Shown: positions 8,471-16,811 of the stretch, in pieces
Layout of the letters: each line of letters starts with the position of its first letter
How positions within the stretch are numbered: the first letter of the stretch is position 1
Origin: JBFGCT01 sp963825565
Lineage (GTDB): Bacteria > Actinomycetota > Acidimicrobiia > Acidimicrobiales > Ilumatobacteraceae
Reading direction: 5' to 3'
Length of the DNA stretch: 64,000 bases
Assembly: GCA_963825565.1 (NCBI GenBank)
Contig: CAWGTW010000010.1
Span: forward strand, 1 to 64,000
The notes under the pieces: model-generated
Databases searched by the model: none
Told to the model about the DNA's origin: nothing
The model's input: only the letters and a program-made list of their open reading frames with translations
Position numbers and translations under genes: made by a program

Positions 8471-9727
8471 CTACTCGGCGATCATTGTCGGATCCAAGAG
8501 TTCGGCAGCGCGCCGAGCGGTGGCGGCAGGACGCTGCCCGAAGGACTTCACGTAGCCGGCGGTCGTGGACTGGTTGGAGTGGCCCACGTGACGGGCGACA
8601 TCGGTCAGGTCGAGTCCACCCTCGGCGTATAGAGCGGTGATGACGGTTCGTCGCCCGGCGTGTGTCGCCAAGCCCGCTGGGTCGAGCCCAGCACGTTGGG
8701 CCGTCCGCTGGAGGACCTTGGTGATCGCCTGCCGGTTGACGAGCCCTCCCATCGTGTTGGTGAACACCGGCGAGATCGGCTTGCCCTGGTACGTGTGCTC
8801 GGGCCATGCCGAGCCGAGCGCCAATCGTTCAGCTGCCTGCTGCGCGCGATGGGCGCGCAGCTGCTCCACGGCAATTGGAGCGAGGTGATGTAGCCCCTGT
8901 GCGCCGCTGGTCTTCGTTGGGCCGAACGTGACGCCCGAGGTCGCCGAGTGCGTCGCGGCTCGCCGGATGTGGGCGGTCCCGGCCTCGAGATCGAGGTCGT
9001 CCCAGGCGAGGCCGAGCACCTCGCTGACTCGCCAGCCTTGGCAGAACAGCAACGTGACGGCGACGCCCAAGCGGATCGGCGCTGCGGCGGTGACGAGCTT
9101 GCGAGCGTCGGCGGCACTCAGCGCACGGCCTTCCTTCACGCCCTCCGCACGAGGCGCGTGCACCAGGTCGAACGGGTTGGTCGCGATCAGTCCCATCTTG
9201 ACCGCCTCGGCGAAGATCTGACGACAGGCCTTGCGACAGCTCAGGACGGTGTACGGAGCGAGCCGATCCAGCAACGCCGACTGCCACGCCGTCAGCACCT
9301 CCGGCCCGATGTCGATGACGCGCGCGCCGCCGAGCTCATCGACGAGGTACGCAACCGACTTCCGGTAGGTCGCGAGCGACGACTCACGAACCTGGTGGCG
9401 AGCAACCGACTCGAGCCACCAGTCGCTCAGCTCCTGGACGGTCGTCGTGATCGAGAACCTCGACGTGGTCGGCGAGCGGCGCCGCCCAATTGCGGTGACG
9501 AACTCGTCGCGCCGCGATTCGGCGAGCGCCCTCGTCGGTCCGGAGACCCGCTTGATCTTGCCGTCGAGATCGACATAGGTCGCCCGCCAGCGGCCCTTGA
9601 CCACCGTGCCATCCGCACGCGTCGAGGGGGGTTCGAAGTAGACGGAGCCGACGCCGTTGGAGTTCTTGCCGGCCACCGAATATCCGTCGCCCGCAGTGAC
9701 ACGTTTGCCTCGTGGCCCTCTCGGCAC
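8471..9727 (-). CDS. Tyrosine recombinase / phage-type integrase
   Basis: The 418-residue product has an N-terminal arm-binding-like region, a SAM-like core-binding domain (about residues 90-180) and a C-terminal catalytic domain. The catalytic set is complete: Arg in GWRVSEVLGL, Lys in GPTKTSG, His-x-x-Arg in THAGRRTVI, His in HVGHSN and the nucleophile Tyr in TAGYVKSF. The GTG at 9727 follows a GAGGTC ribosome site; longer frames run through the tRNA and are rejected. It starts 180 bases downstream of the 3' end of tRNA-Ser(UGA), the classic place for an integrase that targets a tRNA gene. No second attachment site was found, so the extent of any integrated element is unknown. Confidence 0.9.
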   Translation of the reverse strand: MPRGPRGKRVTAGDGYSVAGKNSNGVGSVYFEPPSTRADGTVVKGRWRATYVDLDGKIKRVSGPTRALAESRRDEFVTAIGRRRSPTTSRFSITTTVQELSDWWLESVARHQVRESSLATYRKSVAYLVDELGGARVIDIGPEVLTAWQSALLDRLAPYTVLSCRKACRQIFAEAVKMGLIATNPFDLVHAPRAEGVKEGRALSAADARKLVTAAAPIRLGVAVTLLFCQGWRVSEVLGLAWDDLDLEAGTAHIRRAATHSATSGVTFGPTKTSGAQGLHHLAPIAVEQLRAHRAQQAAERLALGSAWPEHTYQGKPISPVFTNTMGGLVNRQAITKVLQRTAQRAGLDPAGLATHAGRRTVITALYAEGGLDLTDVARHVGHSNQSTTAGYVKSFGQRPAATARRAAELLDPTMIAE

Positions 9728-9761
9728 GGTGACCTCCCGTCGTACGAAGCGGTCGGACCTC

Positions 9762-9797
9762 CGCGGGAGCAACCGCGGGAGTAACCGCGGGAGTAAC
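9762..9797. repeat. Three 12-bp direct repeats upstream of the integrase
   Basis: The unit CGCGGGAG(C/T)AAC occurs three times head to tail between the integrase start and tRNA-Ser. A related motif (GAGAGTAAC, same 12-base period) precedes the second integrase near 42.2 kb. Such repeats could be arm-type integrase binding sites or operator sites. Confidence 0.7.
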
Positions 9798-9906
9798 GCT
9801 ACAGAAACGTCGGTGAACGTGCAATGAGCACTTTGGACATCATCCCAGCTCAGAGCACATTTCGGTGCATCTCCGCGGACGTCGGCAAACGTCCACGGAG
9901 GCACCA

Positions 9907-9991
9907 GCGGAACGGGAGGGATTCGAACCCCCGGGCCTTTTGGGCCGGCCGCTTTCAAGGCGGCTGCATTCGTCCGCTCTGCCACCGTTCC
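9907..9991 (-). tRNA. tRNA-Ser (UGA)
   Basis: The reverse complement folds as a class II tRNA. The acceptor strand GGAACGG pairs with CCGTTCC, the anticodon arm CCGCC-TTGAAAG-GCGG carries anticodon TGA, a long variable arm (GGCCGGCCC/AAAAGGCC region) is present, and the T arm contains GGTTCGAATCC. CCA is not encoded. An inverted repeat (CCGCGGACGT, ACGTCCACGG) between about 9874 and 9899, on the 3' side, may end its transcript. Confidence 0.95.
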
Positions 9992-10159
9992 GTGCTCCAC
10001 GCTACCTGCCGCTGACCTTGGCCTAGCCCCGGCCCGTCGTCACCGCGGCATGTGACGCAGTGGCCTTCGTGTCCCGCCGACCGACGGCTCCGGCCAGCCG
10101 GGCGTGCGCCACCGACCACCAGATGTTGTCTGCCCGTCGGATACACTTCGGGCCTTCCC

Positions 10160-10251
10160 GGAGAGGTGCCAGAGCGGCCGAATGGGGCGCCCTGCTAAGG
10201 CGTTGATCGCAGCAATGTGGTCCGTGGGTTCAAATCCCACCCTCTCCGCCA
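10160..10251 (+). tRNA. tRNA-Ser (GCU)
   Basis: The sequence begins GGAGAGGTGCCAGAG and closes with CCCACCCTCTCCGCCA, giving a 7-bp acceptor stem, discriminator G and encoded CCA. The anticodon loop CTGCTAA reads GCT, for AGC/AGU codons. A long variable arm marks it as a serine tRNA. It is divergent from tRNA-Ser(UGA) 168 bases away. Confidence 0.95.
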
Positions 10252-10450
10252 GGCCGACCGGCGGGCTCGTGGCGCAGCGATCACGGGTCCGCCGGCCGTC
10301 GCCGTTTTCGGGCTCCAGCCCGCGCCCCGGCGTTGCCGCCGAAATGACACGTATGTCCTTTGCGTGACGCTCGTGTTGCGATTCGGTGACGAAGAGAGTA
10401 GAAACGTCCCTCACCCGGTGCGGCAACCCGCCGCGGCGGTCAACGGATCC

Positions 10451-10474
10451 GACCGCGCCGTCCTCGGCGCGGTC
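10451..10474. other. Perfect 10-bp hairpin before the LysM gene
   Basis: GACCGCGCCG and CGGCGCGGTC form a perfect stem with a 4-base loop. It lies 28 bases upstream of the ATG at 10502 and has no T run. It could be a 5' leader structure or attenuator-like element of the LysM gene. Confidence 0.45.
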
Positions 10475-10501
10475 AGGGACAACAGGCGGTCTCGACCAAT
10501 C

Positions 10502-11815
10502 ATGACGAACGAGCAGGACGAGTTCTGGGGCGACGAAGCCCAGTGGAGCGGCGAGCGTGAAGCGTCGCGTGCGCCGGGCCGGGACGCAGGCACTGCGATC
10601 CGCGGGTGGTGGTCGACCTTGCTCGGCGCCGGTGTCGCGGCTCCTCGCCGGCACGGCATCGCGGATCGGCCGGCACATGCGCACCGATCGGTCGCCGCCG
10701 ACGACACGCCGCTGATGCTGGAGACCGAACCGACGAGTGAGATCCCGGTGACGGCCGTCGCCGCCCAACGCACCGAGGCGCTCGAGCAAGCCGCCTGGGA
10801 CGCCGAGTGGGAGCAGCCCGACACCGAACCCGCCGGGCCGGTCGATCCTCTGCTCGCCCGAATCGGGGCGCTGGCGATCGTCGTCACGCTGTTGATCCCG
10901 GTCGTGCTCAGCCTCCGCTCGGGAGGCGACGACGACCGGATCGAGTCCGCTGCCGCCGCTGCGTCGACGAGCGTCCCGGTGGCGCCGGCCCCCATTGGGC
11001 TGGTCGACCAGAGTGCGCAGCAGTCGGGCGAGGACGCCGATCCCGCACCGACCGACGCGACCACTGCCGCTGCGACGCCGGCCGTCGAGGCGCCGTCGCG
11101 CGCTGCGCCGGCCGAGGCGAGTGACGCGACGTTGGCCACGGTCGACTCGGCCGCGAGGTCCACCGCCTCCGTCGACGGAGGGATCGCCACGCCGGCCGCC
11201 GCCGGGTCAGGGGCCGATCGGGTCGAGCGGGCGTGTGCAATCGAGTACGAGGTCGTCGCGGGCGACTTCTGGATCCGGCTGGCCGACGCGTCGGGCGTCA
11301 CACTCGACGAGCTGCTCGGCGTCAACGGTGCGACCACGCGAACCCCCCTGTTCCCCGGCGCGACGATCTGCCTGCCGGCGGGCGCGACCGTTCCCCCGCC
11401 GCCCGCCACCACCTCGACGACCGCCGCTCCGACGACGACCGCGGCTCCGACGACGACCGCGGCTCCGACGACGACCGCCGCCCCGACGACGACCGCCGCC
11501 CCGACCACGACCGCCGCACCACCGGCCGACCCGCCGGGTCCCGAGGCGGTCAAGCAGATCATCCGCGACACGTGGCCCGACGAGCTCGAGGACAAGGCGC
11601 TCCAGATCGCCTACCGCGAGAGCAGGTTCGTGCCGACGGCGGACAACAACTTCTGCTGTTACGGCTTGTTCCAGATCTATTGGAGCGTGCACAAGGGCTG
11701 GCTCGGCCAGCTCGGGATCACCTCCGTCCAGCAGCTCTTCGACGCCGAGACCAACTCCCGGGCGGCCTACGCGCTCTACCAGCGAGCTGGCGGCTGGGGA
11801 CCATGGGGCGGCTGA
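10502..11815 (+). CDS. Membrane-anchored LysM / lysozyme-like cell-wall protein
   Basis: The 437-residue protein has a cytoplasmic acidic N-terminus (about 1-120), one transmembrane helix (ALAIVVTLLIPVVLSL, about 122-140) and an Ala/Ser/Thr-rich linker. A LysM-like module follows (ACAIEYEVVAGDFWIRLAD to GATICLPAG, about 240-295), which should bind peptidoglycan. A second linker of five APTTTA units leads to a C-terminal lysozyme/transglycosylase-like fold (about 345-437) with YRESRFVP, holding a candidate catalytic Glu, and CCYGLFQIYW. It probably acts on cell-wall glycan outside the membrane. The ATG at 10502 gives a clean start; the longer in-frame opening would begin in the tRNA-Ser gene. 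Confidence 0.8.
   Translation: MTNEQDEFWGDEAQWSGEREASRAPGRDAGTAIRGWWSTLLGAGVAAPRRHGIADRPAHAHRSVAADDTPLMLETEPTSEIPVTAVAAQRTEALEQAAWDAEWEQPDTEPAGPVDPLLARIGALAIVVTLLIPVVLSLRSGGDDDRIESAAAAASTSVPVAPAPIGLVDQSAQQSGEDADPAPTDATTAAATPAVEAPSRAAPAEASDATLATVDSAARSTASVDGGIATPAAAGSGADRVERACAIEYEVVAGDFWIRLADASGVTLDELLGVNGATTRTPLFPGATICLPAGATVPPPPATTSTTAAPTTTAAPTTTAAPTTTAAPTTTAAPTTTAAPPADPPGPEAVKQIIRDTWPDELEDKALQIAYRESRFVPTADNNFCCYGLFQIYWSVHKGWLGQLGITSVQQLFDAETNSRAAYALYQRAGGWGPWGG
11426..11515 (+). repeat. Five 18-bp tandem repeats coding APTTTA
   Basis: The unit GCTCCGACGACGACCGCG, with minor third-position changes, is repeated five times in the linker between the LysM and lysozyme-like domains. Copy number is likely to vary between strains by slippage, which would change the reach of the catalytic domain. 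Confidence 0.85.
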
Positions 11816-11902
11816 CCCCGGGCCGGTCGGCCGTCGCGAACTGTCGCTGAATCCCGCTCGATCGCGCCGGGCGGGACCTAGACTCTGTCGCCAAACAAGC
11901 CA

Positions 11903-11975
11903 GCGCTCGTAGCTCAATGGATAGAGCACTTGACTACGGATCAAGCGGTTGGGAGTTCGACTCTCTCCGAGCGCG
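11903..11975 (+). tRNA. tRNA-Arg (ACG)
   Basis: Acceptor strand GCGCTCG pairs with CGAGCGC, the D arm is AGCTCAATGGATAGAGC, the anticodon stem-loop TTGA-CTACGGA-TCAA carries ACG, and the T arm is GGGAGTTCGACTCTC. CCA is not encoded. A34 of this tRNA is the normal substrate of TadA, whose gene is at 46092-46604. Confidence 0.95.
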
Positions 11976-11986
11976 CCGCAGGCCGA

Positions 11987-12008
11987 GGCGATGCCGATCG
12001 GCATCGCC
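11987..12008 (+). terminator. 22-bp perfect palindrome after tRNA-Arg
   Basis: The palindrome GGCGATGCCGA/TCGGCATCGCC starts 12 bases after the tRNA and is followed by only two T. It is a plausible transcript end for the tRNA, or a protein-binding palindrome before the diguanylate cyclase gene. Confidence 0.45.
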
Positions 12009-12049
12009 TTCGCCGCGTGAAGGGGTACGAGCAGACCACATGAGCAGCA

Positions 12050-12086
12050 CGGGAGGGGAGCGCACATGACACCTGTGCCCCTCCCG
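12050..12086. other. Nested hairpin upstream of the diguanylate cyclase gene
   Basis: CGGGAGGGG (12050-12058) pairs perfectly with CCCCTCCCG (12078-12086), and inside the loop a GCACA/TGTGC pair extends the fold. It lies 18 bases before the ATG at 12104, where a ribosome site is otherwise not obvious. A 5' regulatory structure is possible. Confidence 0.4.
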
Positions 12087-12103
12087 GTCGGCCGGCGTCG
12101 CTC

Positions 12104-13426
12104 ATGAGGCTGGTCCGGCTCGGCGCGTTGTTCGGGAGCCTGGTCCTCCTGGTTGCGACATCGGTGTCGCTGATCAACCGGCGGGCCGAGCTGCGCAACG
12201 AGCAGGACCTGCGCGTCGTCGCCGAGTCGATCGATGCCCTCTCGACGATCGAGTCGACCATGCTCAGGGCGCGCGCCGTCGCCGAGATCGCCGGCCCGGA
12301 CGCGAGTCCGGACGACATCGTTCGCTCGTTCGGCGACGGAGTCGAGGCGTGCGTCAGCGGTAGGGACGCCACGGACTGCTCCGGCCCCGATCTGGCGTCG
12401 CTCGCCTCGTTCGGCACGGCTGCCGGTCGCTCGGCCGCGGCCGGCGGTCGGGCGGTGGCGGTCGCCGACACGACGAGTGCTTCGGTGCTGGTCGTCTCCC
12501 GGTCGGACCGCACCGTCGCCGTGCAGTTGCCCGCCGACGAGTTCGTGGAAGCGGCCTCGTTCCGGGAGTTCGGCGGTGACGATGCGACCCTGGTGGTGGT
12601 GCTCTCCGAACAGATCGCCGACAGCGAGCAGAGTCGCCCGATCGACGCGAACGGTCGCCGGGTCGTGGTCTCGGTGGATGGCGAATCACTCGATTCCGGT
12701 GCGTTCCTCGTGACGGCGAGCATCGCCGACCGCGTCGGGCTCGGCGGCGACGCGCCGGTGCTGTTCGGTGCGCTGCTCGCCCTCGGCACCGTGCTGCTCG
12801 CGCTCGCTGCGTGGACCTTCCTCGCCGACCGGCGGTCGCTCGAACGGCGGGCGACGACCGACGAGCTGACCGGGCTGCTGAACCGGCGGGAGTTCGAGCA
12901 ACAGAGCGAAGAGGCGCTGGTGATGGCCGAGCGGTTCGGCACCGGGCTGTGCATCATGTTGATCGACCTCAACGGGTTCAAGCAGATCAACGACACGATG
13001 GGCCACCAGTTCGGCGACATCGTGCTCAAGGCGTGCGCGGAGCGGCTGAACAATGCGGTGCGCGAAACCGACGTGGTCGGACGCTGGGGCGGCGACGAGT
13101 TCGTCATCCTGCTCCCCGGGCTCGAGGAGGGAACCGCGGTGCGCAACAGCGCCGACCGGATCGCGACCGGCCTCAGCCGGACACCGGTCGCCGGCGACGT
13201 CTACGTGACCGCAAGTGTCGGAGCGGCGCTGTACCCACGGCACGGCACCGACCTCGAGGAGCTGATGCGCAACGCCGACATTGCGATGTACGGCGCGAAG
13301 ACCGCCGGTGTCACGCTGCGCGTCGCCGACCCGGTCTCCGCCCCGGGTGGTCAGCGAGCCAGCAGTGCCGGCTACGACGGACCCGATCGCCGCCGACGCC
13401 GCGAGCGCCGCGACAGCCGCGTCTGA
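12104..13426 (+). CDS. Membrane-bound diguanylate cyclase (GGDEF)
   Basis: This 440-residue protein makes cyclic di-GMP from two GTP. It has an N-terminal transmembrane helix (about 4-22), an extracytoplasmic sensory region without recognised family (about 23-220), a second helix (about 205-230) and a C-terminal GGDEF domain (about 245-405). The active site WGGDEFVILLPG is intact. An RETD sequence five residues before it matches the RxxD product-inhibition site, so feedback control by c-di-GMP is expected. The protein ends in a basic Arg-rich tail. An 8-bp inverted repeat (GTCTGATC/GATCAGAC, 13421-13453) spans the stop codon and may act in transcript ending. Confidence 0.9.
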   Translation: MRLVRLGALFGSLVLLVATSVSLINRRAELRNEQDLRVVAESIDALSTIESTMLRARAVAEIAGPDASPDDIVRSFGDGVEACVSGRDATDCSGPDLASLASFGTAAGRSAAAGGRAVAVADTTSASVLVVSRSDRTVAVQLPADEFVEAASFREFGGDDATLVVVLSEQIADSEQSRPIDANGRRVVVSVDGESLDSGAFLVTASIADRVGLGGDAPVLFGALLALGTVLLALAAWTFLADRRSLERRATTDELTGLLNRREFEQQSEEALVMAERFGTGLCIMLIDLNGFKQINDTMGHQFGDIVLKACAERLNNAVRETDVVGRWGGDEFVILLPGLEEGTAVRNSADRIATGLSRTPVAGDVYVTASVGAALYPRHGTDLEELMRNADIAMYGAKTAGVTLRVADPVSAPGGQRASSAGYDGPDRRRRRERRDSRV

Positions 13427-13666
13427 TCTGGTCGCCCGTCGGGCTGATCAGACGGCTGGCGTTCGGGGCTCGCTCGTGTGCGCCTCGTCGATGGCGCTTT
13501 GCCCCGTCGGTCGGGAGCGACGACCGGTGCCAGGGTGGCCGACGTCGTAGCCAGACGGGTATGTCGACTCGGCGCTGCTGCGCAACCGCCGGAACCGCGA
13601 CGCCGCGTCGATTCGGCCGTTGATGCCGCTGCCTACACTGCCCGGGTGCCTGCCGCCGAGGACATC

Positions 13667-14830
13667 ATGACCGCGAAGCTGGCCGGGTTCGGCACGACGA
13701 TCTTCGCCGAGATGTCCGCGCTGGCAGTGGCGACCGGCGCGATCAACCTCGGCCAGGGCTTCCCCGACACCGACGGCCCGCCCGCCGTGCTCGACGCCGC
13801 CGTCGAGGCGATCCGCGCCGGCGTCAACCAGTATCCCCCGCTGCTCGGCGACCCGGTGCTGCGGCAGGCGATCGCCGACCATCAACGACGGTGGTACGGG
13901 ATCGAGCTCGATCCGGCGACCGAGATCGTCGTCACCGCCGGCGCGACCGAGGCCCTGGCCGGCGCGCTGCTCGGGATGCTCGATATCGGCGACGAGGTCG
14001 TGCTGTTCGAACCGATGTACGACAGCTACCAGGCGGGCATCGCCCTCGCCGGCGCGCGTGCGGTCCCCGTGTTGCTCGCACCAGGCGAGGACGGCACGTA
14101 CGGGTTCGATCCCGATGAGCTCCGCTCGGCGATCACGCCACGAACGAAGATGATCCTGCTCAACACCCCGCACAATCCGACCGGCAAGGTGTTCACGCGC
14201 GGCGAACTGCTGGCGATCGCCGAGCTCGCCTGCGAGCGCGACCTCGTCGTCGTCACCGACGAGGTGTACGAGCACCTCCTGTTCGACGGCAACGAGCACG
14301 TCCCGATGGCGACGCTGCCGGGGATGGCGGAGCGGACCCTCACGATCTCCTCGGGCGGCAAGACGTTCCACACGACCGGCTGGAAGATCGGGTGGATGTC
14401 TGGCCCCGCCGAACTCGTCGCCGCGGCACGGACCGCCAAGCAGTTCCTCACCTTCGTCAACGGCGCCCCGTTCCAGCCGGCGATGGCGGTCGGGCTCGGC
14501 CTACCCGACTCATACTTCGAGCGTGTGGCGGCCGACCTGCAGGCGGCGCGCGATCGTCTGGTCGACGCGTTGCTCGCGGCCGGGTTCACGACCTACGTGC
14601 CCGAGGGGACCTATTTCGCCACCGTCGACATCCGTTCCGTCGATCCGGTCGGGGACGGGATGGCGTTCTGTCGTTCGCTGCCGGCGAGGTGCGGTGTGGT
14701 CGCGGTGCCCAACGAGGTCTTCTATGGCCGCCCGGAGCACGGGCGGCACCTGGTGCGGTTCGCCTGCTGCAAGCGCCCGGACGTGATCGACGAGGCCGCC
14801 CGGCGACTGGCCGCGGGGTTCGCCTCGTGA
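13667..14830 (+). CDS. PLP-dependent class I aminotransferase (KAT / glutamine transaminase K-like)
   Basis: The 387-residue fold type I aminotransferase has the early motif INLGQGFPD, the PLP region NTPHNPTGKVF (Asn), VTDEVYEHL (Asp and Tyr) and the Schiff-base lysine in SSGGKTFHTTGWKIGW. The C-terminal substrate Arg is likely in HLVRFACCK. These features fit the kynurenine aminotransferase/glutamine transaminase K group, which also contains methionine aminotransferase YbdL and actinobacterial DapC-like enzymes. The next gene, overlapping by GTGA, is an omega-amidase-type nitrilase, which favours a keto-acid-dependent glutamine or methionine transamination role over lysine synthesis. The ATG at 13667 has a GAGGA site; a GTG at 13646 is an alternative. 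Confidence 0.85.
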   Translation: MTAKLAGFGTTIFAEMSALAVATGAINLGQGFPDTDGPPAVLDAAVEAIRAGVNQYPPLLGDPVLRQAIADHQRRWYGIELDPATEIVVTAGATEALAGALLGMLDIGDEVVLFEPMYDSYQAGIALAGARAVPVLLAPGEDGTYGFDPDELRSAITPRTKMILLNTPHNPTGKVFTRGELLAIAELACERDLVVVTDEVYEHLLFDGNEHVPMATLPGMAERTLTISSGGKTFHTTGWKIGWMSGPAELVAAARTAKQFLTFVNGAPFQPAMAVGLGLPDSYFERVAADLQAARDRLVDALLAAGFTTYVPEGTYFATVDIRSVDPVGDGMAFCRSLPARCGVVAVPNEVFYGRPEHGRHLVRFACCKRPDVIDEAARRLAAGFAS

Positions 14831-15609
14831 GCCGTCTGCGGATCGCCGCGGTCCAGCACGACATCGTGTGGCACGACCGGTGCGCTAACTTCGGTCGCCT
14901 GGCGCCGATGGTCGCGGGCGCCGCGGCGGGCGGTGCCGATCTCGTCCTGCTGACCGAGACGTTCTCGACCGGCTTCTCCTTCGACACGCCCGGCATCGGC
15001 GAGCCCGAGGGCGGGCCGTCGGCTCAGTTCCTCGTCGAACAGGCGGGCACCCACGACATCTGGGTCGGCGGATCGTGCCCGGAGATCGCGCCGGAGGCAC
15101 CCCCCGACGATCGGCGACCGTCGAACGTCTTCGTGCTCGCCGGGCCGGACGGCACCGTGCACCGCTATCGCAAGATCCACCCGTTCTCCCACGCCGACGA
15201 GGAGCGCTACGTCCGGGCAGGCACCGAGTTCGTCACCGTCGAGGTCGGCGGGGTCCGGCTGAGCCTGTTCGTCTGCTACGACCTGCGCTTCGCCGACGAG
15301 TTCTGGGCGCTGGCCCGTGGCACGGACGCCTACCTGGTCGTCGCGAACTGGCCGGCCAAGCGGCGCCTGCACTGGTCGACGCTGCTGCGCGCCCGGGCGA
15401 TCGAGAACCAGGCCTACGTCGTCGGCGTCAATCGGGTGGGTTCGGGCGGGTCCCTCGACTACTCGGGCGACAGCGCGATCATCGATCCCCTTGGCGAGGT
15501 GCTCGCGTCGGGTGCCGGCGGCGAAACGGTCCTGTTCGCCGACATCGACACGGCACATGTCGCCGCTACCCGCGACCACTTCCGCTTCCTCCAGGACCGC
15601 CGGCCGTAA
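14827..15609 (+). CDS. Omega-amidase / nitrilase-superfamily amidase
   Basis: The 260-residue hydrolase shows the nitrilase triad: Glu in LTETFSTGF, Lys in YRKIHPF and Cys in FVCYDLRF. Its short length and motifs are like YafV/Nit2 omega-amidases, which hydrolyse alpha-ketoglutaramate or ketosuccinamate made when glutamine or asparagine is the amino donor. The GTG start overlaps the aminotransferase stop (GTGA), so the pair would act in sequence: transamination with glutamine, then removal of the amide to make it irreversible. Methionine salvage or general keto-acid repair are the likely contexts. Both proteins should be cytoplasmic. Confidence 0.85.
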   Translation: MSRLRIAAVQHDIVWHDRCANFGRLAPMVAGAAAGGADLVLLTETFSTGFSFDTPGIGEPEGGPSAQFLVEQAGTHDIWVGGSCPEIAPEAPPDDRRPSNVFVLAGPDGTVHRYRKIHPFSHADEERYVRAGTEFVTVEVGGVRLSLFVCYDLRFADEFWALARGTDAYLVVANWPAKRRLHWSTLLRARAIENQAYVVGVNRVGSGGSLDYSGDSAIIDPLGEVLASGAGGETVLFADIDTAHVAATRDHFRFLQDRRP

Positions 15610-15654
15610 CGATCAGCTCGGCCGCACTGCGCTTCGACCACCCCAACAGGTTTG

Positions 15655-15751
15655 TGTGACCGAACAGTCCGAGTTTCGCGATGTTCGGTCACAGAGAATC
15701 GGTGGGGTTTGTGTGACCGAAGAGTTCGAGTTTCGCGATGTTCGGTCACAC
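15655..15751. repeat. Two copies of a 57-bp spaced palindromic repeat
   Basis: Each copy has arms TGTGACCGAA and TTCGGTCACA around a similar 18-base loop containing CGAGTTTCGCGAT; the copies are 57 bases apart. A degenerate third trace (GTGACCGAATTCGAAC) follows near 15795. This resembles a REP/BIME-type intergenic element. It fills most of the gap between the omega-amidase and msrA genes, and could affect transcript ends or msrA expression. Confidence 0.75.
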
Positions 15752-15860
15752 GGATCCTGGGGCGGCGCGGGGGCGGCCGGAGCGGGCGGGGGAAGTGACC
15801 GAATTCGAACATTCGAACCCGGCCGGAACTCCCCGATCCGGTGTGCCGTATCCTCGTCCC

Positions 15861-16517
15861 ATGCTGTTTCGCAGGAAGGCTGAGATGGTCGCGGAAGCCG
15901 ACGCGCTCCCCGGCCGCACCGATCCACCGATGTCCGTGCCGGACACCCATTTCGTGAACGGCAACCCGCTGCGCGGGCCGTGGCCCGACCGCCTGCAGAC
16001 CGCCGTGTTCGCCATGGGCTGCTTCTGGGGCGCTGAGCGCAAGTTCTGGGAGCTCGACGGCGTCTACTCCACCTTCGTCGGGTACGCCGGGGGCTTCACG
16101 CCGAACGCGACCTACGAGGAGGTCTGCTCGGGCCGCACCGGGCACACCGAGGCGGTCGGCGTCGTGTTCGACCCGGAGATCGTCTCGTACGAACGGCTCC
16201 TCCAGGTGTTCTGGGAGAACCACGACCCGACGCAGGGCATGCGGCAGGGCAACGACGTCGGCACCCAGTACCGGAGTGCGGTCTACTTCACCGACGAGGC
16301 GCAGCGATCGGTCATCGAGTCGAGCCGTGCCAGGTACCAGGAGCGGCTGCGCGCCGCGGGCTACGGCGAGATCACGAGCGACGTCGCGCCGATCGACCTC
16401 GACACCGGGTTCTTCTACGCCGAGCCGTACCACCAGCAGTACCTCGCCAAGAACCCGGCCGGCTACTGCGGCATCGGCGGCACGGGGGTCAGCTGCCCGA
16501 TCGGGATAGTCTCGTAG
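15861..16517 (+). CDS. msrA: Peptide methionine sulfoxide reductase A
   Basis: This 218-residue enzyme reduces methionine S-sulfoxide in proteins and free amino acid. It has the catalytic motif GCFWG (Cys near residue 53), YAGG, TGHTEAV, WENHDPTQ and GTQYRSAVYF, all standard for MsrA. A Cys near the C-terminus (SCPIG) and one in GYCG can act in recycling. The N-terminal extension of about 45 residues is cytoplasmic-type. Together with the upstream transaminase/omega-amidase pair it gives a small methionine-related neighbourhood, though the repeat element between them suggests separate transcripts. Confidence 0.95.
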   Translation: MLFRRKAEMVAEADALPGRTDPPMSVPDTHFVNGNPLRGPWPDRLQTAVFAMGCFWGAERKFWELDGVYSTFVGYAGGFTPNATYEEVCSGRTGHTEAVGVVFDPEIVSYERLLQVFWENHDPTQGMRQGNDVGTQYRSAVYFTDEAQRSVIESSRARYQERLRAAGYGEITSDVAPIDLDTGFFYAEPYHQQYLAKNPAGYCGIGGTGVSCPIGIVS

Positions 16518-16567
16518 GGCGACGTCCGCCAAGCAGGTGAACGACGACCCCTCAGCAAGGAGAGCAC

Positions 16568-16786
16568 ATGGGATTCATGGACAAGATCAAGGACGTGTTG
16601 GGCAAGGGCAAGGAGTCGGTCAGCGTCGACAGCGTCAAAGACACCGCCGGCAGCGTCAAGGACAAGGCGGACGATCTGGTGGAGGAGCACGGCGACAAGA
16701 TCCCCGACGCGGTCGAGGGCGCCTACGACAAGGCGAGCGATGCGGCGGAGAAGGTCATTCCGGGCGAGGACGCCAAGGGCGACTGA
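16568..16786 (+). CDS. Small MT0933-like (antitoxin-annotated) protein
   Basis: The 72-residue, Lys/Asp-rich helical protein starts MGFMDKIKDVLGKGKE and continues with repeats of the type SVKDTAGSVKDKADD. This matches the small actinobacterial family named after M. tuberculosis MT0933, which Pfam lists as antitoxin-like. No toxin gene is adjacent, so an antitoxin role is not supported here. The 11-residue periodicity is also like CsbD/LEA-type stress proteins. A clear AAGGAG ribosome site precedes the ATG. Confidence 0.7.
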   Translation: MGFMDKIKDVLGKGKESVSVDSVKDTAGSVKDKADDLVEEHGDKIPDAVEGAYDKASDAAEKVIPGEDAKGD

Positions 16787-16811
16787 CCCGCCGGCGGCCA
16801 CCCGCGCGACG

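Noticed and set aside
9762..9797. Replication iterons of a plasmid
   Set aside because: No replication initiator gene is nearby; position before an integrase suits recombinase or operator sites.
16568..16786. Toxin-antitoxin pair
   Set aside because: Only the MT0933-like protein is present; no partner toxin is adjacent.
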